From positions 82,285-99,754 of the forward strand of contig NW_003129867.1 in NCBI RefSeq assembly GCF_000003605.2: a stretch of 17,470 nucleotides of DNA, in the 5' to 3' direction. This document shows, piece after piece, positions 1 to 13,540 of this stretch; the first letter of the stretch is position 1, and every line of letters begins with the position of its first letter. The position numbers and the translations under genes are program-made. The notes beneath the pieces are model-generated. The model saw nothing but the letters and a program-made list of their open reading frames with translations, searched no databases and was not told the DNA's origin. The stretch is from Saccoglossus kowalevskii (taxonomy: Eukaryota > Hemichordata > Enteropneusta > Harrimaniidae).

Positions 1-18
1 AAAAATTTACTTTGTCAC

Positions 19-383
19 TCAAATGGTTAATGATATGCAAATAACCTAATTAATATGCACAGACGGTATATAGAACTATTTTGTGAATGGTGACAAAAGT
101 TGACTGGTGCTCAAATGGTTAATGATATGCAAATTACCTAATTAATATGCACAGACAGTATATAGAACTATTTTGTGAAAAGTGATGAAAGTTGACTTTG
201 GTGCTCAAATGGTTAATGATATGCAAATGACCTAATTAATATGCAGAGATGGTATATAGAACTATTTTCTGAATGGTGACAAAAGTTGACTTTGGTGTTC
301 AAATGGTTAATGATATGCAAATTACCTAATTAATATATAGAACTATTTTGTGAATGGTGACAAAAGTTGACTTTGGTGTTTGA
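19..383. repeat. Tandem array, four copies of a 92-94 bp unit with octamer motifs
   Basis: Four head-to-tail units start at 19, 111, 205 and 299 with the words TCAAATGGTTAATGATATGC. The spacings are 92, 94 and 94 bp. Each unit carries a perfect octamer ATGCAAAT (35-42, 127-134, 221-228, 315-322), then an ACCTAATTAATAT block, a TATATAGAACTATTTT block and ACAAAAGTTGACT-type sequence. The fourth unit lacks about 13 bp around GCACAGACGG and the array decays after about 383. Bases 1-18 resemble the end of a preceding unit, so the array probably continues upstream of the window. No coding potential is seen. It may be a minisatellite or the internal repeat block of a transposon. Confidence 0.93.
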
Positions 384-997
384 AGGGTGAACTCTTGACT
401 CCAGTAAAACAAAGACAGACACACCAGATTCATTACTTCCCTTGTGTGCTTCATACACATGTACAAGAGCTAAAAACACATCTTTTGAGTTGCAGCTGTT
501 AGATAAGCCACAGACCTACATAACCTACAAATACATTGCAAACATTCTTTATCAGTGGCATAAAACAGACTTCTGTTCAAACACCATAGTGGATAAAATA
601 TAACATTGCTGACTCACACTGAAATGACACACACCATGTTTGATTTGAAATGAAACTATTTTTATCCCAGCAAAACTAGAATTGGCTGGCTGTAAACTAA
701 AATATGTATTTTCAACACCACGAGTTAAATTTTAAATCCTGTTATTTCTACACATTTGAACACGTTTAAATTTAAGCATTAATTTTTTTTTGTTTTCTTG
801 GACTGATGTATAATAATTACTGTTTTACAGTCTATTTAAAAAATAATATGAAAAGAATTTCTTGGAAAAATAACTATTATTGAGGCAAATTAAATTAAAT
901 TAAATTCTGTTTCCGGTAACCATTGTGAAAAATCATAAAATTTATATTATGTATTAAGTGATCACAAAAATGATCCATTTCCATGCAAATTAGTGCA
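384..997. other. Gene-free AT-rich spacer
   Basis: No open frame, RNA gene or recognisable element is visible. It holds a short (AAATT)4 microsatellite at 887-906 and a few A/T homopolymer runs. Confidence 0.6.
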
Positions 998-1315
998 GGT
1001 CATTCCACCAATGTTGTATTTCATATTTACATTCCTGTAGTTCTACATGTACATTTATGTAGTGAATGACTAGCACTTTGTTGTATTATGGCACAATTAT
1101 GGATGTCATTTTTCACATCTGTGGTTATGTTTCCACATAAACTCATTTAGTGAAAAATAATTAAAAAAAAATTTTAAAGTAAGAATTTCTGCCAACAGTT
1201 TGTAGACATCATTTCTCACATCAGTTGTTCACATGATTATGTTTCCACAAAAATACAACAATTTATTAAGAAAAATATAATTAAAAAAAATAAAAATTCC
1301 TGCCCACTGTCAACA
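998..1315 (+). repeat. Dispersed repeat with an internal ~103 bp tandem duplication (copy 1)
   Basis: Two adjacent, diverged units at about 1101-1203 and 1204-1315 share, in order, a GAYRTCATTTYTCACATC block, TTATGTTTCCACA, an AATTAAAAAAAA run and a TTYCTGCC block. Upstream parts (998-1021, 1057-1070) and the block 1102-1121 recur in inverted orientation at 5409-5572, including a 20-bp identity. This marks the region as part of a dispersed repeat family rather than unique DNA. No ends, target duplications or coding frame can be defined. Confidence 0.7.
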
Positions 1316-2020
1316 GTGCGTAACCACAGGCATGTTTAATTGACAGCCACTAGTCACCAGGATAGCAGTAACTAACTCAACAACAATACCACATAGTGAC
1401 TGCACAGCAACATACTCAATGTGTACACTGACTTGACAAGTATGTTGAATGGAATCATGTTTGCTGTTGATTCTAATCAGACATTTTCAGTGCACAGCAG
1501 TGTACTCCTTACAGCAGGGAGGGTTTTAGAAAAGCAGCAACTGAGTTGTCTGCTCATCAAGTCTGGCTACTGCCTTACTTGCTATGTTCCATATCTGAAT
1601 GTACCAGTATGTCTAGCCACACAACTGACTCAATGTGTTGCACAGCATTAAAGCGGGGGAGTTGTCATCTGGGCATGCGTCAGATGGCCATAGCGTATCA
1701 TTGTTTACACACAAGTGTCTACCCATGAGCCTTTGTGTTTTTAGCATGTGTGGCTTGAAACTCAATTTCCACACTTTAAAGATTCATCCAGTAAAAACAT
1801 CTGTAGAAAACTGTATACTAGACAAGATTGAACCAAAGACAATTTCAATGTTTCTTGTATAAAATCTACATTTCCCTCTTATTTTCAGCAAGAATCTGAG
1901 CTGAGTAGGAAACTAATAAACCAATTTAAAGTCTTTTGATGTCACAGTATTTCAGCTAACTTTGATTCATAGCTTGTTAAGGGATGCAGCTTCTATTCTA
2001 TACAAGGTTAACACCACCTA
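1316..2020. other. Gene-free spacer with only short overlapping open frames
   Basis: Three overlapping + strand frames of 60-76 codons lie at 1421-1862. None resembles a known protein, none is framed by convincing splice sites, and their overlap in different frames argues against coding. I see nothing else. Confidence 0.5.
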
Positions 2021-2561
2021 TTAATAATAACTTTATTTTGCAACTGCACCATTGGTGGGTGCTGTATGGAAAGGATACATTTCAAATAAAAGTTTCAAAA
2101 TTACAAACATAACAAACTATATATAAAATATAGATTTACAAATAGGTTTTATAAATAGTGTTTTTTAAGTAGTTTGCAAGTGCAGTACTATTTAATATGC
2201 AAGTGAATATTAAATTTTGATTAGCTGTATTCCACATTTTGAATTTACAGTCTTCTAAAAGAAAATTTTTTTCTTGAGTGAAGAAGCAACAGTCAAGGAT
2301 GAAATGTTTTTTTACAGTACCTGTGTTGTAATTTTTACAAAATTTGTAGTTTGCCTCAATTCTTGGCAATTTTCCCCTGCCTAATTCTATTTCCAAATCA
2401 TGGTCACTAAGTCAAAACATATTATTCAAGGTGTTACAGAAATCTGGATTATCAGAGATCCTTTGCATGCCATGCTTGCACACTTCCTTGTGTTGAATGA
2501 ATTTTAAAGGGAAACCTTCCAAAGCCAGGGATTGCACCAAAGAATCATGGGACACTATTGT
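2021..2561 (-). mobile_element. Decayed 3' fragment of a non-LTR retrotransposon (LINE), minus strand
   Basis: Read on the minus strand, the frame from about 2561 down to 2136 is open except for one TGA at 2412-2414. After that stop it reads LSDHDLEIELGRGKLPRIE, then a YKFC...KHFILDC block. This Leu-Glu-Ile-Glu-x-Gly-Arg, Pro-Arg-x-Glu, Cys...His-Phe-x-Leu-x-Cys pattern is typical of the extreme C-terminus of LINE reverse transcriptase ORFs (zf-RVT-like tail) in invertebrate genomes. Downstream on the same strand the sequence ends in AATAAAGTTATTATTAA (2021-2037), a common LINE 3' end. The polymerase and endonuclease domains are absent, so this is a dead 5'-truncated copy. Family assignment (CR1/L2/Jockey-like) is not possible by eye. 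Confidence 0.75.
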
Positions 2562-3374
2562 TTATGTTGTTTGCAATGTTAATCTATTTTTTTTCTATTG
2601 TAATAGTAAACCACAAAACAAATTTGTTGTGAGATTAGGCTTGAATGGAGATGCCCCTTTAACTGAAGACTGCCAACACATTACATTTGTACTAGTATAT
2701 TTTGTGAAGTTTTGGAAATTGCGCAAATGCGTCAATGACACATGATCACAAACAACCAAATGAAACCCAATGGAAATGGAATTGCTGATCTTTCAAGAAA
2801 GAAAAACAATTCTGTAATTGGTCGAGATTTGTGGGAGTTAAATTACATTGAATGTTGTAATCTTTCATACTAGGCGTGTATGTATATATAATTAGCTGAA
2901 AAGAAATAATATATTTATTGCTATTTGTTCTGACATTTTTCAAGTTTCTGTATGGATCGAGAGTGTAAATTTGTCTTTACGATAACAGTGTTCAGTTGTA
3001 CATCATTTCCCTAATTTCTTTAGCCATTTCATATATGTACATACACAGGATACTTTTCACAGTGGAAAGCCGGTGGGAAATTTCCTGTGTAAACATCTCA
3101 CATTCATTGCATTCATTGGTCTGTTTGTTTACACTTAATCACGTAAACAGTGATAATAAGCATACCACCAAAGAATATACCAGTGTTGCTTATGCTAGTC
3201 TGTTCAATTAGCAGTCTGTGATTAACGATAATAGTAGATGACTAATTGGCCAGCAGTCGCCTCCTGAGGGAAATGTAGAGACATATATCTTAAAAATCTA
3301 TGGGGACAAATGTCTCACATTTCATGCATGGAGCAAAAAAAAAATCAATCAAAAGTTGACTGTATATTTTCATA
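2562..3374. other. Gene-free spacer
   Basis: Short frames of 65-82 codons on either strand match nothing I recognise. Part of the + frame beginning at 2497 is antisense to the LINE fragment. No RNA gene or structured repeat is seen. Confidence 0.5.
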
Positions 3375-3376
3375 TA

Positions 3377-3576
3377 CTGTAAAGTACTTTATTTTCACTT
3401 GGAATTTATTTTCACTGAAGGGATTAATCAGTGAAAATAAAATCCAGTGAAAATATTATTGTTTACTAAATATTACATTCAACTCATCAACAATCATTGA
3501 AAATAAACTTCATATAAAAGCCAAAATGCCTTTTTTCAGCAAAAATTAATTCTCGCTGAAATAAAGTATTTTACAG
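3377..3576 (+). mobile_element. A-type foldback MITE, copy A1 (200 bp, TA flanks)
   Basis: The element starts CTGTAAAGTACTTTATTTTC and ends with the near-perfect reverse complement ATAAAGTATTTTACAG. It is flanked by TA on both sides (3375-3376, 3577-3578). Inside, TTTTCACTGAA-type units occur in both orientations, so smaller hairpins nest inside the terminal one. The core TTACATTCAACTCATCAA is shared with the copies at 8223-8414 and 15882-16081. Length, TA duplication and terminal inverted repeats fit a non-autonomous element of the Tc1/mariner type, though no transposase is present to prove this. A short stretch with similar words (about 3592-3630) follows and may be a fragment of another copy. 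Confidence 0.85.
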
Positions 3577-3675
3577 TATGTAAATATTCTCCATTTTCAC
3601 TGGTAAGTGAAATTGGCTGAAATAAATCCATGTGAACAAGTAGAATGCATGAAATTCATGAACATGCACAAAAAT

Positions 3676-3722
3676 TGAACTCTTTGAATGCGAAAGTCAA
3701 CTTTTGTCACAATTCACAAATT
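3676..3722 (-). repeat. Inverted, diverged copy of part of the first tandem-array unit
   Basis: Its reverse complement contains GTGACAAAAGTTGACTTT, preceded by TTTGTGAATT and followed by CGCATTCAAAG. The array at 19-383 has TTTGTGAATG, GTGACAAAAGTTGACTTT, then GGTGTTCAAATGG. The shared core is an exact 18-mer in opposite orientation about 3.3 kb away, and similarity fades on both sides. Confidence 0.7.
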
Positions 3723-5408
3723 ATGAACTGACATAATTTTTTCATAATTTTTCAAAAAAATGTGATTAAGGCATGTAGTAGGCAATAGTAAATTATGTCC
3801 ATGTGATTGAAAATTAGCAACAAAAATGTTGCACTGAAAGTTGGTGCTCAAAGTGTCAAAATAGTGAAATTTGAAGACAGTATGCTAGGATAGGATAGTA
3901 GTATAGTGAGAATTGTATTTATCAGTTGCAGACGTTTCAGTAAATGTAATTTTGTTTCCCAATTCAATACAATTGTAATAAAGCAAAATAAAGAAAAAGA
4001 TCTGTTTATCCCTGACATAAATAAAATTCCAAGAACATGAAATGCACAGAAGTGTGTGTATATCTATACTGTGTGTATAGCCCTTAGCCTTGTAACTGTT
4101 GTACACACAGTACTGTAGAGAGGAAGACACTGAAGTATGATAACCATCACCACCTGCAGCTAAAAACAACTTTCTGTATAGTGTATACAAGCTGCAACAC
4201 ATGTGCTTTTAATAATGAAGATCATATAGGTTTCATCTTCCAAGAAAATAAATCTACTTGTTTATTTAGCCAACAATAATATTGATAAATGAGGTATTAT
4301 AGTATATAATACTGATACTCAACCCTCTTATTAATTAAGGAGATTATTAATTAGGGATTATTAAAATAGGCACCCAGCACACAGAATCTCTTCATTTGGA
4401 AAGGGACAGTGAACAGTGATTTCAATTACTGAAGGTAAAAATCACACTGTGCTGTTTGCATTAAGTTAATCATTTTATTTGCAATGTTTTTGCAGATGCC
4501 TTATAGATGACTTAATTGCTATTTCCATTGTTTTCTATTGTGTTGCTATCTGCAACATTTCATTTTTGTATTTTAAGATTGGCTAACTTCAAAATACAAA
4601 TTTTAATATTTAATTTTCCCGGTATTGAAATGAATTGAAATGAATGCTGATATTAAAAAACAGTTTCCAGGAAATGATGTGCTATCATTAAATACCCAGT
4701 AGTGTTTATATTATACATACTCAACCAATTCATCAGAGCTATGGATGGTTTTACTGATATCCAATTTGACATTACAATGACAGTGAAGATAAAAATATGA
4801 GTAAAAAAGTCTAATGAACAGGCAATTTTAATTTTGGATTTCAATCATAAAATATTCAAATAACTTCAAATAACTAAAAAAATCTCCTTCATTTGAAATT
4901 TTAAAACTTATAATTAAGTTATAATGAATAACTTTGAACTGTCAACTATTGCATCGCACATGTGAGACATTTGTGTTGATAAACATTGATTTTCCCACAA
5001 TCCATTGCATTCTTCTAATGTACAAGTTTTGACCTTGGCACAACTTCCACTAATTATTGGGTGACTTCTTCCAATCACCTTAAAATACCTAATTAAAGCT
5101 TAGTAACATCTGTCAAAATCAACGTCACAATTTTTGTTTATATGAGACCCATATCTCTTTGGTCTGTTGTCTTGCAATTATGGACAGTGGACCATCCCTT
5201 ATTCCAAAATAACACAAACATCTAGTATCTCAAGCTAGCCCAATAGATCCTTGGACTAAAGTTTATATATTTTCTGGCTGCAACTCACTGAATTTACACA
5301 TTATGTATAGTGACTGTATCTATGCATTGCTGACTTATAGCAACAAAGGGCTTCCCAGCAAAGTTATTTAACACGAATATGATTGGGATGGGGTAGATCA
5401 TTTAATTG
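3723..5408. other. Gene-free spacer
   Basis: The longest frame, 105 codons on the minus strand at 3885-4202, has low-complexity hydrophobic content and no recognisable domain, and I treat it as chance. No RNA gene, CpG-rich promoter or clear repeat is seen. Confidence 0.5.
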
Positions 5409-5572
5409 CAGATGTGAAAAATGACATCTAAGTTAGGTTGTCATTCACTACATACCCACAGGTAGAAGAAAGCATATAAAAATACAACATTGATGGTATG
5501 ACCATAGCAGTTAATAATTTACATTTGTGTTCATTAGCATGAAATAAACTTTTTCATTTATGTGGAAACATG
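5409..5572 (-). repeat. Dispersed repeat, inverted relative to the 998-1315 copy
   Basis: The block 5409-5428 is the exact reverse complement of 1102-1121 (20 bp). 5440-5453 matches 1057-1070, and 5480-5503 matches 998-1021 with few differences. The ATGTTTCCACATAAA word of the first region recurs near 5556-5572. The order of the first three blocks is conserved, while the last lies on the other side. This fits either a permuted tandem family or rearranged copies. No coding content. Confidence 0.65.
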
Positions 5573-6783
5573 GGAGCCTCAAGACAAGGGAAGGTAGCAA
5601 TGTGGATGCACTACTGGTCACTTTGCTATGATCTAAACGAAGAAATACATCTTCATATTATACATCTACATTGTATCACAAAGAAACAATAGAATTCGCT
5701 ATTTCCCAAAAAAGCTGTGTCAGTACAAATTCTAAAAATGTATCAGCACTCATTTGAATGTTCAAATTTGTTCTTATACATGTATGTAGTAAGCTACATC
5801 ACCCATATAAATGCATTGCAGGATATTGACATCACATGCGAGCACTTCCTTTTTTATATTGGATGTGAAGTGCTATAGTGGTGATGGAATTCGGTCATTC
5901 GCGCAAACGTTCGCACAGCGCAAACAATTTTTTTTGGTCATTTTGATCTGTAATATCTCAATAAATTATTACAAGAAAAAGATCTATAATAATAAAGTTA
6001 TCAGGCAAACAATAGGTGTAGAATTGACCTCTGCTAAGCTTTGGATGATACAATTCCCAAACTGCCCTCAAGATAACCTCATATTATTGATATTTTTATC
6101 ATATTCTGATTTTTCTAGAATCCAATTTTTATACATTTTATGTGATTTAGAGTCAGTATACCAGTAATGTGTTAACAAATGTCTGTCATTTCCTAGATTA
6201 AATACCAAACTATTTCAAGGATTCAAATTCAATGAAGAACAAAAATATATATAAAACAAATACAGCTGAACACAACACTGACAATAGAGATTACATTGCG
6301 GAAGGGTCATTAGACATAGATAGGCCTTTATATACATATATACACATGTATATTATACCCGGTACATGCAGTCCCTGTACTGTAACCCTCGTCTAAACTT
6401 GGACAACATTTTGAGAGTCTGAAAAATAGATATTGACATATTTACACACATTATCTCAATTGACTGTGGGGTAAACATTTCATGGGAACTGACAATCAAA
6501 AAGTATATCTAATAACTAAATATTAACGTAATCTGCTTTAACAGAATTATGGCAATTGCAACAGCAGGCAGTGGATTAGTGAGAATGAATACGCACACAC
6601 TGCATTGTAATGGTACAATGTATATGATACATAGAGGAAAATACTCAAATTTAAAATAGCAGGCACACGTACATTGTATTTTGGTTAGAACATTTTCATT
6701 TTGTTTTAAGTTTGATGAAATTCAAATAAAACACTGTTCATATTGTTTCTTTTTAAATATTATGTTTTAACAGCGTATTATGG
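5573..6783. other. Gene-free spacer
   Basis: A 118-codon + frame at 5811-6167 contains no domain I can recognise and is AT-rich and hydrophobic. It lacks convincing splice or promoter context and is most likely chance. Nothing else stands out. Confidence 0.5.
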
Positions 6784-6799
6784 GTGGTACATGTACCAC
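6784..6799. repeat. Perfect 16-bp palindrome
   Basis: GTGGTACATGTACCAC reads identically on both strands. It sits about 20 bp before the B-type MITE at 6820. Its function is unknown. It could be a protein-binding palindrome or chance enrichment of the TACATGTA word, which recurs in this DNA. Confidence 0.6.
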
Positions 6800-6819
6800 T
6801 GTCCCAATATAATAATCTA

Positions 6820-6982
6820 CTGTAAAGGGGTTAATTATTTACTGGGTTTTAACTTTGTATATTTCGCTGACTAAAAAATGTGCTAAATTAAAACCCATTG
6901 AATATGTAAAATTTAGCATAGAACACATTATCTAAATGATAAAACCGTGAAATTTAAACCCAGTGAAAATTAGTATTTTTAG
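6820..6982 (+). mobile_element. B-type MITE, copy B1 (internal deletion, one degenerate end)
   Basis: It begins TA|CTGTAAAGGGG, then TTAATTATTTACTGGGTTTTAA. Its reverse complement aligns along its length with the copy at 14994-15200, sharing TTTAAATTTCAC, a TAGATAATGTGTTCTATGCT block and AATTTTACATATTC. Relative to that copy it lacks roughly 45 bp near one end, and its right terminus has decayed (about 6982, placed by alignment). The outer CTGTAAA and the TA flank are shared with the A-type elements, so both may use the same transposase. Confidence 0.78.
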
Positions 6983-7179
6983 ATATTTTTAAAATAGCTA
7001 TAATAATTAGTATTAAATTAATAAAAGTTATAATAAATTATAAACTGAATGCCACAACTCTTGTATCAATTCCAAATGCTAGTGATACAGTCTACGTTTT
7101 TAGCTCCATGATTAAATAGCAGCAAGCCATTTAGAAGGGCAGTAGAAGTTCAAATGCGTCCTATCCTATCATTTGCTGG
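6983..7179. other. AT-rich spacer before the promoter region
   Basis: No feature seen; A/T-rich to about 7050, then more balanced composition. Confidence 0.4.
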
Positions 7180-7518
7180 TTTACGGCGTTGTTGTGGTTA
7201 TTACTGACACAGTTCTGCTAGCTCACAGACACTACCATAACACGCGCGCAGACGTGTGGCACAAACGGAGTGACATGGAGCATGACCAAATACATCGGGC
7301 ATAGAACTTATAGAAATTGTAGACGACGCAACGCATTCCCACCACTAATGTCGAAAATGTGCGATTCTCGGCGACATATATGATGCTATATTAAAATTGA
7401 TTTGAGGAAGGTCATACCTGAATGTTGCTATATTCATAAAACGCGAGGAGATTGCGAATGTTCTGCTTTCGGAACTTGGAAATGGCAAAACAATGAGAGA
7501 CACAATTTACTTCATGAG

Positions 7519-7531
7519 CGCCACCATCTTG
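7519..7531 (-). promoter_or_regulatory. YY1-like element
   Basis: On the minus strand this reads CAAGATGGTGGCG, matching the AAGATGGCGGC-type YY1 core that is common in animal ribosomal protein promoters. It lies about 115 bp upstream of the predicted start site. Confidence 0.55.
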
Positions 7532-7537
7532 AATCAC

Positions 7538-7545
7538 TATATAAA
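7538..7545 (+). promoter_or_regulatory. TATA-like box
   Basis: TATATAAA is a good TATA match. It is about 104 bp upstream of the predicted TCT start at 7642, too far to direct that start. It would instead predict a start near 7570, or it may be incidental. Confidence 0.3.
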
Positions 7546-7639
7546 TCGCCCTCACCGACGGATTTGTGATTTAATTCCACATCGAACGCGAGAGGGCGTA
7601 AATTACCCTGTTTCTCGCTTTGTGAAACCCGTCCACTTG

Positions 7640-7647
7640 TCCTTTTC
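7640..7647 (+). promoter_or_regulatory. RPS5: TCT polypyrimidine initiator / 5' TOP, predicted start at 7642
   Basis: TCCTTTTC matches the animal ribosomal-protein initiator YYC(+1)TTTYY at every position, putting +1 at C7642. The transcript would then begin CTTTTC, a 5' terminal oligopyrimidine tract. Such tracts confer growth- and mTOR-dependent translation in animals. A near-consensus splice donor follows 25 bases later, in keeping with a short non-coding first exon. The start is predicted, not measured. Confidence 0.7.
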
Positions 7648-7666
7648 GTTGACCGACTAACCATAA
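7642..7666 (+). other. RPS5: RPS5 non-coding exon 1 (5' UTR, predicted)
   Basis: The exon is bounded by the TCT initiator and by the donor GTAAGT at 7667-7672. Joined to the six bases 8035-8040 it gives a 5' UTR of about 31 nt, typical for this gene class. Removing the intron also removes several upstream ATGs, such as those just before 8031, which supports the spliced model. Confidence 0.65.
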
Positions 7667-8034
7667 GTAAGTTCTTTGAAACCGGTTCCGTGTTATAAAT
7701 GCTGTAATACACACTTATCTTTAACTCATTTCTAATTTGTTTATATCGTTTTATGATTTCAACTTTTAAACATGTCCCTTGAACCACTGACAGGAATACT
7801 GTACGTCATTTTAGTTGTTTTAGCAGTGTTTTTGTGACAGCATGCGGAATCGAATATTGCAAATCCAAGATGGCAGCCTCCATGCAACTTAACTGGAAAC
7901 CACGTTGTTTTCAAATGTGAATAGACATTCATGCACAATAAATAACAACTACATGGATTTGTTTCTGTTGTCTCAATTGATGTGTTATCGTAGTTTTTTG
8001 TGCTGCAATGGAAGTATGTTTATATTCTGCTTAG
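7667..8034 (+). other. RPS5: RPS5 5' UTR intron (368 bp)
   Basis: Donor GTAAGT at 7667; acceptor TATATTCTGCTTAG ends at 8034, only six bases before the start codon. The intron contains a second YY1-like word, CAAGATGGCAGC (7867-7878 region). Control elements in the first intron are usual in animal ribosomal protein genes. No convincing snoRNA was found in it. Confidence 0.65.
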
Positions 8035-8040
8035 GTCGTA

Positions 8041-13454
<5,414 letters not shown>

Positions 13455-13540
13455 ATACATACTTGCAGCATCCGAAGAATTGAGCTCTTTAACTGTTATG
13501 TATTTTCGGCAAGAGTAAATAAATAAGTGCCACCAAGAAC
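13455..13540 (+). other. RPS5: RPS5 3' UTR (end approximate)
   Basis: From the stop codon to a cleavage site expected 10-25 bases after the AATAAA at 13518. A UTR under 100 nt is normal for ribosomal protein mRNAs. Confidence 0.65.
13518..13523 (+). terminator. RPS5: RPS5 polyadenylation signal
   Basis: AATAAA, 64 bases after the stop, followed by a U/GU-rich stretch (CTTTTGTTGTCGTG near 13541) as expected of a downstream element. A second AATAAA at 13959-13964 could serve a longer form but lacks an obvious GU-rich follower. Confidence 0.75.

Larger units (their letters stand above)
7180..7641 (+). promoter_or_regulatory. RPS5: RPS5 promoter region, CpG-richer than surroundings
   Basis: CG dinucleotides, scarce elsewhere in the window, cluster here (for example CACGCGCGCAGACG near 7241 and ACGCGAGGAG near 7441). 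The stretch lies directly upstream of the predicted polypyrimidine start of RPS5 and includes a YY1-like site (7519-7531), a TATA-like box (7538-7545) and an ACGCGAGAGGG word near 7585. A compact CpG-rich promoter is expected for a constitutively and strongly expressed ribosomal protein gene. The upstream boundary is approximate. Confidence 0.65.

Noticed and set aside
5811-6167. 118-codon + strand open frame
   Set aside because: AT-rich and hydrophobic, no domain, no promoter or splice context; consistent with chance.
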